DNA of 20,446 nucleotides from positions 1 through 20,446 of the forward strand of contig URLQ01000042.1 of assembly GCA_900548745.1 (NCBI GenBank). The letters run 5' to 3'. Under the pieces are notes generated by a model. It saw only the letters and a list, made by a program, of their open reading frames with translations, had not been told where the DNA came from and searched no databases. The first letter of the stretch is position 1. Every line of letters begins with the position of its first letter. Source of the DNA: an uncultured Prevotella sp. (GTDB lineage Bacteria > Bacteroidota > Bacteroidia > Bacteroidales > Bacteroidaceae). Position numbers and translations under genes: made by a program. This document shows positions 1 to 8,380 of this stretch, in pieces.

Positions 1-1778
1 TGCAACAAGTCTGAGGCGTTTTCCATCTGCTCCCGGCTTAACGCCATCTGCAGTCCGTAGCTGCGCAGACGCTCCACAATCTGCATGTTTTCCTCGTTGT
101 GGAAATATGTAATGATGCTCTTTGCCATAACCTCGCCGATGCCGTCAATCTCAAGGAGTTCCTCAAGCGTGGCGTTCATCAGGGCATCGATATTCTTGAA
201 ATGGCGTGCAAGAAGCTTTCCCGATGTCTCACCAACAAAACGGATGCCAAGGGCAAAGACAACACGTTCGAAAGGCACATTCTTCGATTCCTCAATGCCG
301 CTGATGATTTTCATAGCCGATTTCTGGCGGCTACCATCACCGTTTATCTGCTGCACATCAATAGTATATAGGTCGGCAACGTTGTGTACGAGTCCCTGAC
401 GGTAGAAATCATCAACCGTCTCCGGACCTATACTGTCGATATTCATAGCACGGCGCGAGATGAAATGCTCTATCCTACCCTTTATCTGTGGCGGACAGCC
501 TGCATCGTTCGGACAGTACCATGCTGCCTCTCCCTCATAACGAACGAGTTTGGTACCGCACTCTGGACAGTGGGTTATGAATCTTACGGGCTGTGCGATA
601 ATAGGTCTCTGGTCAAGGTCTACACCTACAATCTTCGGAATGATTTCCCCACCCTTCTCTACATACACATAGTCACCGATATGGAGGTCAAGGCTACGTA
701 TAAAATCTTCGTTGTTAAGCGTTGCACGTTTCACGGTTGTTCCTGCCAGTTGCACAGGATCCATATTGGCAACAGGCGTGACGGCTCCCGTCCTGCCAAC
801 CTGGAAGCTCACCTCATTGAGCCTCGTACAGGCCCTCTCCGCCTTATATTTGTAGGCAATTGCCCAACGTGGACTCTTTGCCGTGTAGCCAAGGTTGCGC
901 TGTTGGCGCAGGGAGTTCACTTTCAGCACAATGCCATCGGTGGCAACGGGCAGGTTCTTGCGCTCCTTGTCCCAATAGTTTATATAGTCGTAAATCTCCT
1001 GTAACGTCCTCACCTTCTTCATTCCCTCACTTATCTTGAATCCCCACTTACGGGCTGCTTCGAGATTCTCATAGTGACCGTCGCACGGCAACTCTTCGCC
1101 CAACAGATAATAGAGATATGAATCAAGCTGCCGACTTGCCACGAGAGCCGAGTTCTGACTCTTCAGTGTACCGCTTGCAGCGTTTCTCGGGTTTGCGAAG
1201 AGAGGTTCTTCTGCAGCCTCACGCTCTGCGTTAAGCCGTTCAAAAACTTTCCACGGCATCAGGATCTCACCTCTTATTTCAAATTCCTGCGGATAACCGG
1301 TTCCTGTCAACACGAGAGGAATGGCACGTATGGTCTTCACGTTTGCCGTAACATCATCACCGTGCACACCGTCTCCTCTTGTCACTCCACGCACCAGTTT
1401 GCCGTCAACGTAGGTAAGACTAATGGATAGTCCGTCGTATTTCATCTCGCAGCACACCTCAAAGTCTTCTCCATTGAGTCCGCGCTTCACGCTATCGTAC
1501 CACTCCGCCACGTCCTGTTCGTTGTACGTGTTTGCGAGCGAGAGCATCGGGTATTTATGTGTCACCTGCTGAAACTCATGGTTCAGGTCGCTGCCCACTC
1601 GCTGCGTAGGCGAGTTAGGGTCTGCAAGTTCCGGATGTTTGGCCTCAAGATCTTGTAACTCGTGCATCATGAAGTCAAAGTCCTGGTCGGAAATCTCCGG
1701 CTGGTTCAACACATAATACTTATAGTTATGTTCGTGCAGCTCTCTACGCAGCTGCATGATTCTCTGCTTTTCGTCCAT
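1..1778 (-). CDS. ligA: NAD-dependent DNA ligase LigA (3' end outside window)
   Basis: LigA seals nicks in DNA using NAD+ and is essential for replication and repair. About 592 codons are present, against a usual length of roughly 665-670, so only the C-terminal end, mainly the BRCT domain, is missing at the window edge. The N-terminal Ia domain has the NAD-binding YYVLNQPEISDQDFD segment. The adenylation motif CEMKYDG places the catalytic Lys at residue 113. EIRGEI, GIVLKVN, the OB-fold VGRTGAVTPVA segment and a four-Cys zinc finger (CPEC...CPNDAGC, about residues 402-428) follow, then helix-hairpin-helix repeats including EIDGIGEVMAKSI. The ATG at 1778 is the first in frame and lies just downstream of a good Bacteroidetes promoter (1802-1833), so the leader is short. 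The motif order leaves little doubt about identity. Confidence 0.97.
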   Translation of the reverse strand, partial: MDEKQRIMQLRRELHEHNYKYYVLNQPEISDQDFDFMMHELQDLEAKHPELADPNSPTQRVGSDLNHEFQQVTHKYPMLSLANTYNEQDVAEWYDSVKRGLNGEDFEVCCEMKYDGLSISLTYVDGKLVRGVTRGDGVHGDDVTANVKTIRAIPLVLTGTGYPQEFEIRGEILMPWKVFERLNAEREAAEEPLFANPRNAASGTLKSQNSALVASRQLDSYLYYLLGEELPCDGHYENLEAARKWGFKISEGMKKVRTLQEIYDYINYWDKERKNLPVATDGIVLKVNSLRQQRNLGYTAKSPRWAIAYKYKAERACTRLNEVSFQVGRTGAVTPVANMDPVQLAGTTVKRATLNNEDFIRSLDLHIGDYVYVEKGGEIIPKIVGVDLDQRPIIAQPVRFITHCPECGTKLVRYEGEAAWYCPNDAGCPPQIKGRIEHFISRRAMNIDSIGPETVDDFYRQGLVHNVADLYTIDVQQINGDGSRQKSAMKIISGIEESKNVPFERVVFALGIRFVGETSGKLLARHFKNIDALMNATLEELLEIDGIGEVMAKSIITYFHNEENMQIVERLRSYGLQMALSREQMENASDLL

Positions 1779-2125
1779 ATTCTTTATATTTTATCTGATT
1801 GCAAAGTTACTCATAAAAATATCCGCTTCCAAAGAAACGACCATTCATAATATGCAAAATTCCGTTAACGAAGCCAAGCATAGAACTTTCTTAAGGCAAA
1901 TCGGTTCTCATTCTGTTTCTCTACGTAAGATACTCTGAAGAGCTGAAAACTGTCGCCCTATCAACAATCTATCAGATTGGGTCCCCAACATTTACTAAAT
2001 ATTTGTTGAATTTCATTGAATGATATTACCATTTAGACACCTCAGTCTCTATACATAAAAAAAGGGGTGTCTTCATATATAATATCAGGTATTAGAAACG
2101 CAAAAATCAAAACGACGGCTATACC
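1779..2125. other. Intergenic region between the patatin gene and ligA
   Basis: These 347 bp lie between two minus-strand genes. Apart from the ligA promoter I see only weak structures: a 6-bp hairpin, CAATCT-ATC-AGATTG (1965-1979), and a 6-bp inverted repeat, GACACC (2036-2041) with GGTGTC (2066-2071), around a 24-nt spacer that includes an A-run. On the minus strand the second pair would place a T-run inside the loop rather than after the stem, so I do not call it a terminator. No reading frame here looks like a gene. Confidence 0.5.
1802..1833 (-). promoter_or_regulatory. Promoter of ligA
   Basis: On the minus strand TAACTTTG (1802-1809) matches the Bacteroidetes -7 consensus TAnnTTTG, and TTTG (1830-1833) stands 20 bp upstream as a -33 element. 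Transcription would begin near 1796, giving a leader of about 20 nt before the ligA ATG. The match is by eye; there is no transcript evidence. Confidence 0.65.
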
Positions 2126-2971
2126 TTATAATATATATTCCTTGCAGAATTTCTCTCCAAGGTGGAATCCTTCTTCATAGAGGCGTTCCAGTTTCTCCAC
2201 GTCTCTCTCCATACGTCCCACTTCCATGGGTCTTTCTGGACGGATGCAAACTATCTCGCCACGCTCCTCCATCTCGTCAATCATGTCGAGCTGACGGTTG
2301 GAAGCCTCGCAACGGTGGCTCAGGGCAACACGCAGACGGGGATAGTTCTTGTAGATGAAATGCGGAATCTTATGGTCCTTCTCCGTTGAACGATACCCTT
2401 TATTACGTGTCAGTACAAGCACATTCGTCTTATGCCCACGCTCAATGGAGTGCAAAACGGGTATGCTGTCCACTATACCGCCATCCAGCATCGGTATGCC
2501 GTCCACCGTAACAATCTTGCACACATAAGGCAGACTGCTGGATGCAAGACAGATGTCAATAAGCCTCTGGCGGTCAGACTTCTCGGAAAGATAACAGGCC
2601 CGGCCGGTGAGACAGTTGGTTGTGACCATCTCAAACTCATCCGGATTGTTGAAAAAGGTATCATAATCGTACGGCAGCAGTCTGTCGGGGAAATCTTTGT
2701 AGAGTAGCTTGCGGTCAACTATGCAGCCCTGAGTTACGAAATGGCGCAGTCCAATGTATTTGTATTTGGCAAGATAGTCGATGTTAGAGATGCGTGCCCT
2801 CCTGATCTGGTGACTCATATAAGAGAGTCCATTGCATGCGCCAGCCGACACCGCTACGACATAATGGAAATAGACATTGTTCTTCATCAATCCGTCAAGC
2901 ACCCCACTTGTAAAAGTACCCCTCATGCCTCCGCCTTCGAGCACCAATCCTGTATTCCAATTTACCTGCAT
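2126..2971 (-). CDS. Patatin-like phospholipase family protein (YjjU-like)
   Basis: A 281-aa protein of the bacterial patatin family, whose members are serine acyl hydrolases acting on lipids through a Ser-Asp dyad. The oxyanion-hole motif GGGMRG is at residues 13-18, the nucleophile region VAVSAGA places Ser at 42, and the dyad Asp is in the DGG motif at residue 163. There is no signal peptide or membrane segment, so a cytoplasmic or membrane-peripheral enzyme is expected. The length and the basic C-terminal region (EASNRQLDMIDEMEERGE) resemble the YjjU group. The usual GxSxG elbow reads AxSxG here because the first Gly is Ala. The start is the first ATG of the frame, 12 codons before the GGG motif, as is normal for the family. 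The natural substrate cannot be inferred from context. Confidence 0.88.
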   Translation of the reverse strand: MQVNWNTGLVLEGGGMRGTFTSGVLDGLMKNNVYFHYVVAVSAGACNGLSYMSHQIRRARISNIDYLAKYKYIGLRHFVTQGCIVDRKLLYKDFPDRLLPYDYDTFFNNPDEFEMVTTNCLTGRACYLSEKSDRQRLIDICLASSSLPYVCKIVTVDGIPMLDGGIVDSIPVLHSIERGHKTNVLVLTRNKGYRSTEKDHKIPHFIYKNYPRLRVALSHRCEASNRQLDMIDEMEERGEIVCIRPERPMEVGRMERDVEKLERLYEEGFHLGEKFCKEYIL

Positions 2972-3089
2972 AATATTCTCTTCTATCTACTTTACTTACA
3001 CAATGTAAAGCCCACCAAATCATTCCAGACACATACAAAGCTTTAGAAAAGCAGTACTTTTTCAAAAAATATGATTGAAATCTTTAAAA

Positions 3090-3142
3090 ATCTTTGCAAA
3101 GTTAATGATTTATATTTAATAATTCATATCTTTGCAAAGATA
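3090..3142. repeat. Two CTTTGCAAAG palindromes between divergent genes
   Basis: CTTTGCAAAG occurs at 3092-3101 and again inside a perfect 16-bp palindrome, TATCTTTGCAAAGATA, at 3127-3142. Both copies sit in the frame ATCTTTGCAAAG(T/A)TAAT, with centres 38 bp apart. Each half contains the TTTG of a Bacteroidetes -7 element: TATCTTTG (3127-3134) faces the peptidase gene and TAACTTTG (minus strand, 3097-3104) faces the patatin gene. They may be a shared operator or simply overlapping promoters. Confidence 0.6.
3127..3134 (+). promoter_or_regulatory. Candidate -7 element for the M24 peptidase gene
   Basis: TATCTTTG fits TAnnTTTG exactly, about 120 bp before the start at 3254. No TTTG lies at the preferred 19-21 bp upstream, so this is a partial match only. 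Confidence 0.4.
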
Positions 3143-3253
3143 ATATTCATATCATTGTAATACGGTGTGTGCAATATTTTCAATTTATCGCATAACCTTA
3201 AGTGAAAAAAGGCTAAGTACAACAGTTGGAATAAACTAAGAAAGGCAAAAGAC

Positions 3254-4654
3254 ATGTTCAGTAAAGAAACCTACGTTAACCGCCGCACGGAGCTCAAGAA
3301 GCTTGTAAAGAGCGGAGTAATAATTCTTTTCGGAAACAACGAGTCGCCGGCAAACTTCCCGGCAAACGGTTACTACCCATTCCGTCAGGACTCATCATTC
3401 CTCTACTACTTCGGACTTCAGAGAGACGGACTTGTGGGAGTGATAGACATCGACAACGACACGGAAACCCTTGTGGGCGATGACATCGACATCGACGACA
3501 TCGTATGGTACGGAAGCGTAAACAGCGTCAGCAACATGGCTGAATCATGCGGAGTGAAAAACAGCGCACCGATGAAGCAGCTGCAGGTGATTTGCAACAA
3601 TGCGCTAAGAGACAAGCGACAGGTACACTTCCTGCCACCATACCGCCACGACACTATGATACAGATATTCGACTTGCTCGGCATACATCCAAACCAGCAG
3701 CGCGAGCAGGCATCGCTTGAACTCATCAATGCCGTTGTTAAGCAGCGCTCCACAAAGAGCCAGCTCGAAATTGAAGAGATTGAACGCGCATGCGCCGTAG
3801 GATACAAGATGCACACTACTGCCATGCGACTGACAAAGCCGGGAGTGACAGAGAAATTCGTAGGCGGACAGGTGGACGGAATAGCCAACTCATACGGCTC
3901 TATGACAAGCTTCCCTACTATCTTCACGCAACACGGAGAGATAATGCACGGCAACCCGTCGATGGCTGTTCTCGAAAGCGGAAGACTCGCACTCTGCGAC
4001 TGCGGAGCCGAAACGATGGAACACTACTGCTCCGACAACACACGTACATTCCCTGTAAATGGAAAATTCACACAGCGACAGCTTGAGATATACTCTATAG
4101 TAGTTGACTGCCACGACCTCGCACTCAGTCTGGCAAAGCCGGGAGTAAAATACTTCGACGTGCATCTCGGCGTGTGCCGACTAATGACCGATCGACTGAA
4201 GGAACTCGGACTGATGAAGGGCGATACCGAAGCAGCTGTACGTGCCGGAGCACACGCTATGTTCCTGCCACACGGACTCGGACACATGATGGGAATGGAC
4301 GTGCACGACATGGAAGGACTGGGACAGATTCATGTAGGATTTGACGAAGAGACTCGCCCTAACCTTGAACAGTTCGGTACCAACTGCCTACGCATGGGAC
4401 GAAAGCTCGAAGAAGGCTTCGTGATAACCGACGAACCGGGAATATACTTCATCCCAGCACTCATAGACGAATGGCGCGCCAAAGGTCTACACACCGACTT
4501 TATCAACTACGAGAAGCTTGAGACATACAAGGACTTCGGAGGCATCCGCATCGAAGACGACCTGCTCATAACAAAGGACGGCTGCCGATTCCTTGGCAAG
4601 GAGCGCATTCCATATCATCCAAAAGACGTGGAGGAGTTCATGAGCAAGAATTAA
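3254..4654 (+). CDS. Xaa-Pro aminopeptidase (M24B metallopeptidase, PepP-like)
   Basis: A 466-aa cytosolic di-metal aminopeptidase that removes an N-terminal residue preceding proline. The N-terminal creatinase-like domain (about 1-170) contains the typical NGYYPFRQDSSFLYYFGL segment. The pita-bread catalytic domain carries all five metal ligands: Asp249 in CDCGAE, Asp261 in SDNTRTFP, His344 in HGLGHMMG, Glu394 in DEPGIYF and Glu434 in IRIEDD. The MDVHDMEG segment after His344 is also family-typical. The two ligand aspartates are 12 residues apart, where E. coli PepP as I recall it has 11. The ATG at 3254 follows AGAAAGG at a loose spacing. An exported C1 peptidase gene begins 57 bp downstream on the same strand, so co-transcription is possible; both would serve peptide breakdown. 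Confidence 0.93.
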   Translation: MFSKETYVNRRTELKKLVKSGVIILFGNNESPANFPANGYYPFRQDSSFLYYFGLQRDGLVGVIDIDNDTETLVGDDIDIDDIVWYGSVNSVSNMAESCGVKNSAPMKQLQVICNNALRDKRQVHFLPPYRHDTMIQIFDLLGIHPNQQREQASLELINAVVKQRSTKSQLEIEEIERACAVGYKMHTTAMRLTKPGVTEKFVGGQVDGIANSYGSMTSFPTIFTQHGEIMHGNPSMAVLESGRLALCDCGAETMEHYCSDNTRTFPVNGKFTQRQLEIYSIVVDCHDLALSLAKPGVKYFDVHLGVCRLMTDRLKELGLMKGDTEAAVRAGAHAMFLPHGLGHMMGMDVHDMEGLGQIHVGFDEETRPNLEQFGTNCLRMGRKLEEGFVITDEPGIYFIPALIDEWRAKGLHTDFINYEKLETYKDFGGIRIEDDLLITKDGCRFLGKERIPYHPKDVEEFMSKN

Positions 4655-4711
4655 AACAGAAACAAGAAAAACCTTTAAATAAATTAACAATACGCACTAA
4701 AAGAAACCGAA

Positions 4712-5914
4712 ATGAAAAAAATTCTATCGTTAGCCCTCTTGGCTTGCCTCGCTATGGGAGCCAATGCTGAGGAAAAGAAAAATCCGGAGAACAAGAACAA
4801 GCACGAGTTCACCACAGTCAAGGAATGCAAGATTACAAGCATCAAGGACCAGAACCGCAGCGGTACCTGCTGGGCTTACTCTACACTATCGTTCTTCGAG
4901 AGCGAAATCCTGAAGAAGACAGGAAAGACAGTAGACCTTTGTGAAGCTTTCGTAGCAAACAAGACCTACATGGACCGTGCCACAATGGCTGTGCGCATGC
5001 ATGGTGACACTTCTTTCTCACAGGGTGGTTCTGCAGAAGATCCACTATACTGCCTCAAGCACTATGGTATCTGCCCAGAAAACGCAATGCCTGCAGCAGG
5101 CTCTCTCTACGGCGACTCGCTGAACAACTTCAACGAATTCTTCGCAGTAATGACTCCATACGTTGAGGGTATTGCAAAGAGCGACCTGAAGAAACTCTCT
5201 CCAGCATGGAAAAAGGGTCTGCAAGGAATACTCGACTCATATCTCGGCGTTTGCCCAGAGAAGTTCACCGTTGACGGAAAGACATACACTCCAAGAAGCT
5301 ATGCAGACAGCTTCGGTCTGGACTGGAACGACTATGTAAGCATCACAAGCTACACACACCACCCATTCTGGACAGCTTTCCCAGTAGAGGTACAGGACAA
5401 CTGGCGTCAGGGAATGAGCTACAACGTGCCTATCGAAGACATCACAAGAATCATCGACAACGCCATCAACAACGGTTACTCTGTAATGTGGGGCGGCGAT
5501 GTTTCAGAGCAGGGATTCACACGCAAGGGACTTGCTGTGGCTGTTGACGCAAAGGCTGTACAGAGCCTCTCAGGAAGCGATGCAGCTAAATGGCTCAGAC
5601 TGTCTCCGACACAGAAGACAAACATCCTCGACTCTCTCGGTGTTAACACACCTGAGGTTAAGCTGACACAGGAGATGCGCCAGGAGGCTTACGACAACTG
5701 GGAGACAACCGACGACCACGGAATGCACCTCTTCGGTATCGCAAAAGACCAGAACGGCAAGGAGTACTATATGATAAAGAACTCATGGGGTGAGACTGGT
5801 GACCACAAGGGTATATGGTACATGACCAAGACATTTGCAGCTTACAAGGTTATGGACTTCATGGTTAACAAGAACGCCATCCCTAAAGACATTCGCAAGA
5901 AACTCGGAATCTAA
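4712..5914 (+). CDS. Exported C1 family cysteine peptidase (PepC/bleomycin hydrolase-like)
   Basis: A 400-aa papain-fold peptidase. The N-terminus MKKILSLALLACLAMGANA is a signal peptide, with likely cleavage after Ala19, so the enzyme should act in the periplasm or outside the cell. Catalytic residues: Gln47 and Cys53 in DQNRSGTCWAYST, His336 in DDHGMHLFGIA and Asn357 in IKNSWGE. The wide Cys-His spacing and the DHGMH context match the PepC/bleomycin hydrolase group (C1B) rather than ordinary papains. Cytosolic PepC proteins are, from memory, around 440-450 aa, so this form is shorter after cleavage. LLAC at residues 9-12 resembles a lipobox but Leu before Ala is unfavourable. A strong terminator follows 34 bp after the stop. 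The specific substrate is unknown. Confidence 0.9.
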   Translation: MKKILSLALLACLAMGANAEEKKNPENKNKHEFTTVKECKITSIKDQNRSGTCWAYSTLSFFESEILKKTGKTVDLCEAFVANKTYMDRATMAVRMHGDTSFSQGGSAEDPLYCLKHYGICPENAMPAAGSLYGDSLNNFNEFFAVMTPYVEGIAKSDLKKLSPAWKKGLQGILDSYLGVCPEKFTVDGKTYTPRSYADSFGLDWNDYVSITSYTHHPFWTAFPVEVQDNWRQGMSYNVPIEDITRIIDNAINNGYSVMWGGDVSEQGFTRKGLAVAVDAKAVQSLSGSDAAKWLRLSPTQKTNILDSLGVNTPEVKLTQEMRQEAYDNWETTDDHGMHLFGIAKDQNGKEYYMIKNSWGETGDHKGIWYMTKTFAAYKVMDFMVNKNAIPKDIRKKLGI

Positions 5915-5947
5915 TGATTCATTCATAAAGTTATAAAAAGTTTGTAG

Positions 5948-5990
5948 CTCCCGGACTAACAGCTTTACAGCTAAGTCCGGGAGTTTTTTT
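5948..5990 (+). terminator. Intrinsic terminator after the C1 peptidase gene
   Basis: CTCCCGGACT (5948-5957) pairs perfectly with AGTCCGGGAG (5974-5983), with a further AGCT/AGCT pairing inside the loop, and is followed directly by seven T (5984-5990). It separates the peptidase gene from the TonB-dependent receptor gene. Confidence 0.93.
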
Positions 5991-6086
5991 ATACATACTC
6001 CACATAAACCTACCTGCCAACAACACAAAAAGACCATTTCTTTAAATATATTACAGACTTGTCTCCGCTATTTAATAATTATTTTC

Positions 6087-6094
6087 TACCTTTG
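6087..6094 (+). promoter_or_regulatory. Candidate -7 element for the TonB-dependent receptor gene
   Basis: TACCTTTG matches TAnnTTTG exactly, just downstream of the preceding terminator; the transcript would start near 6101 and leave about 38 nt of leader. A convincing -33 TTTG is absent. The interval back to the terminator is too short, and lacks the conserved boxes I would expect, for a cobalamin riboswitch. Confidence 0.55.
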
Positions 6095-6138
6095 CCGCGC
6101 CTTTAGGCAAACATTTAATTAATTTTCAAAAAACATCT

Positions 6139-8247
6139 ATGTACAACAACAAGAAGACATCGAGCTCGCCAATGAAGTTCAAACACTTCACTCGCAAGGG
6201 CTATGCTCTCTTCGCTTGTCTGGGCAAGGAAGTGATTGTAGGCACACTCAGCGTTGCCACCCTCACCTATGCCAAGGCAGACGGCATCAGCACACAGTCT
6301 ATCATGGCTGAAACTGACAGCCTGGCTACACATAGCGAGATTGCGCTCGATGAAGTGAGAGTAACTGGCTCTCGTGCTCCGCTTACCCATGGGCAGGCGG
6401 CAAGAATGATTACTGTACTGGAGCAGAAAGACATTCAGGCTGCCCCGGTGCAAAGTATTAACGACCTGCTTAAATATGCGGCAAGCGTAGACGTAAGGCA
6501 GCGCGGACCAATCGGTGCACAAACCGACATCAGCATCCGCGGCGGAAACCAGGAGCAGATAACCATACTGCTCAACGGCATCAACATCTGCGACCCGCAG
6601 ACAGGACACAACGCATTCGACTTCCCCGTTGACGTGAGCGACATCGAACGCATCGAAGTGCTTGAAGGACCGGCTGGAAGAGTGTTCGGAACTTCATCAT
6701 TGCTTGGAGCAATAAACATCGTTACGAAACATCCGAAACAGAACAAGATTTCAGCTCATGCAGAGGCAGGAAGCTACGGATACTTCAACGGTGGAACAAG
6801 CATTGGACTGACTTCGGGAAAATGGACCAACACCATTTCCGGAAACTATACACGTTCCGATGGATACAACCGCAACAAGGCGGGCAGACTGAACACAGAC
6901 TTCGAGGGAGCCAAGGCCTTTTACCAAGGAACATACTCTGACAAAGACACAAGAGTCAGCTGGCATGCAGGATTGAGCATGCGTGACTTCGGTTCCAACA
7001 CTTTCTATGGAACCGGCAGCGACGACCAATTTGAACATACTTTCAAGAGCTACACGGCTCTACAGGCTGACACCAGATGCGGTAAACTGCACCTGAGCCC
7101 ATCGGTATACTGGAACAGAAACATGGACCGCTTCGAATATTTCCGCGGTCTGGACAACATCATTCCAGAGGGAGGCACCTATGGAGTGGCTTACAACTAC
7201 CACCGCACCGACGTGTATGGCGTAAACCTTAACTCGTATTTCGACTGGACGCTCGGTAGAACTGCCGTATGCGCCGAACTGAGAAACGAAGACCTCGTAA
7301 GCACAACACTCGGCGAGCCGCTCGAACAGCATAAACACATACACAATACCGACCGTGACTACACCAACGGACTTAACCGCACAAACATCAGCTTCACCCT
7401 GGAGCACAACATTCTGCTGGAGCGCTTCACGCTGTCTGCCGGAATCGTTGCGGTAAAGAATTCATGGAACCAAATGAACATGAGGGTTTATCCTGGCATC
7501 GACGCAAGCTACCGCATTGGTAACAACGTTAAGTTCTATGCCTCATACAACACCTCTCTGAGAATGCCTTCCGTAACGGAGCTTTACTATTCTGTAGGCG
7601 GTCACAAGGCTGACAAGAATCTGAAACCGGAGGAGCTGCAGGCTCTTGAAGGAGGAGTAAAATATCTTGGCAACGGCATTACGGCAAGTGCCAGCGTGTT
7701 CTACAACCACTGTAAGAACATGATAGACTGGATTCTCGACACTAATGAGGGCAATGACGCAGTATGGAAATCGGTGAACTTCACCAAGATTAACACTCTT
7801 GGCGTTGAAGCGTCGCTGGCAATGAAACTGAACCAGCTGATTCCTCAGCAGCACCTGCTGAAATCACTCGACCTTTCATACACATACATGACACAGGACA
7901 AAGACGAACCGGCAAACATACAGAGCCGTTCCACACTTGAATACTTGCGCCATAAGTTCGTAGCCAACCTCGACCTGAACATCTGGAGCAAGCTTGACCT
8001 GACGATGAAATACCGTTGGCAGAAGCGTACCGGCTCGTTCACAAGAAAAGACAACAGCGGCAATGCCGTCGTTTCCAAGTTCAAGCCATACGGACTGATG
8101 GATGCCCGTCTGTCATGGAACGCCGATAAATACAAGCTGTTTGTTGAAGCAAACAACGTGTTCAACACCAAGTACTACGACTTCGGTAGTCTGCCACAAC
8201 CCGGCACATGGATTATGGCAGGAGCATCGGTAGATATTAATCTGTAG
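6139..8247 (+). CDS. TonB-dependent outer membrane receptor (BtuB-like)
   Basis: A 702-aa outer membrane transporter driven by TonB-ExbBD. An extended N-terminus ends in an export signal (about residues 12-47, FTRKGYALFACLGKEVIVG), a style I associate with BtuB-like receptors of Bacteroidales. A TonB-box-like LDEVRVTG is at residues 70-77. The plug domain (about 85-190) includes INDLLKYAASVDVRQRG, TDISIRGG, ILLNGINICDPQTGH, DIERIEVLEGP and GAINIVTK, and the remainder forms the beta-barrel with aromatic-rich strands to the C-terminus. Similarity to BtuB suggests a cobalamin or other small ligand, but no cobalamin genes or B12 riboswitch are adjacent, so the ligand is open. ATG at 6139 is used; ATG at 6172 (residue 12) is an alternative that keeps the whole signal. 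Confidence 0.93.
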   Translation: MYNNKKTSSSPMKFKHFTRKGYALFACLGKEVIVGTLSVATLTYAKADGISTQSIMAETDSLATHSEIALDEVRVTGSRAPLTHGQAARMITVLEQKDIQAAPVQSINDLLKYAASVDVRQRGPIGAQTDISIRGGNQEQITILLNGINICDPQTGHNAFDFPVDVSDIERIEVLEGPAGRVFGTSSLLGAINIVTKHPKQNKISAHAEAGSYGYFNGGTSIGLTSGKWTNTISGNYTRSDGYNRNKAGRLNTDFEGAKAFYQGTYSDKDTRVSWHAGLSMRDFGSNTFYGTGSDDQFEHTFKSYTALQADTRCGKLHLSPSVYWNRNMDRFEYFRGLDNIIPEGGTYGVAYNYHRTDVYGVNLNSYFDWTLGRTAVCAELRNEDLVSTTLGEPLEQHKHIHNTDRDYTNGLNRTNISFTLEHNILLERFTLSAGIVAVKNSWNQMNMRVYPGIDASYRIGNNVKFYASYNTSLRMPSVTELYYSVGGHKADKNLKPEELQALEGGVKYLGNGITASASVFYNHCKNMIDWILDTNEGNDAVWKSVNFTKINTLGVEASLAMKLNQLIPQQHLLKSLDLSYTYMTQDKDEPANIQSRSTLEYLRHKFVANLDLNIWSKLDLTMKYRWQKRTGSFTRKDNSGNAVVSKFKPYGLMDARLSWNADKYKLFVEANNVFNTKYYDFGSLPQPGTWIMAGASVDINL

Positions 8248-8273
8248 TTTTGCAAGTTTCCAACTTGCAAAAC
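8247..8273. repeat. Perfect 12-bp hairpin at the receptor gene stop codon
   Basis: GTTTTGCAAGTT (8247-8258), a 3-nt loop TCC, then AACTTGCAAAAC (8262-8273). The stem begins on the last base of the stop codon. There is no T-run after it, so it may protect the 3' end or form part of the termination region together with the repeats downstream. Confidence 0.75.
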
Positions 8274-8287
8274 AGTTGACAAGAAAC

Positions 8288-8379
8288 AAGTAGACGAGTT
8301 GACAAGTAGACGAGTTAACAAGGAGATTAGTTCTTCCCTGATAATCGATGTCTACTCGTTAACTCGTCTTCTCGTATCT
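8288..8379. repeat. Tandem 16-bp repeat with inverted copy between convergent genes
   Basis: AAGTAGACGAGTT(G/A)AC occurs twice head to tail (8288-8303, 8304-8319). After a 29-bp spacer, 8349-8375 carries an imperfect reverse complement (TCTACTCGTTAACTCGTCTT core), and GGAGAT/ATCTCC also occurs on both sides. The element fills almost all the space between the receptor stop (8247) and the stop of the opposing gene (8381), so a role as a bidirectional terminator or intergenic repeat element is plausible. Confidence 0.65.
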
Positions 8380-8380
8380 C

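Noticed and set aside
384..1004. Plus-strand open frame of about 206 codons
   Set aside because: It lies antisense within ligA, whose protein motifs are unmistakable.
2036..2071. Terminator of the patatin gene
   Set aside because: The inverted repeat is only 6 bp around a 24-nt loop, and the T-run on the minus strand falls inside the loop rather than after the stem.
5991..6138. Cobalamin riboswitch before the BtuB-like receptor gene
   Set aside because: Only 148 bp lie between the terminator and the start, most of it upstream of the putative transcription start, and no B12-box-like sequence is visible.
8288..8379. CRISPR array or insertion sequence ends
   Set aside because: The direct units abut without spacers and there is no transposase frame or target duplication.
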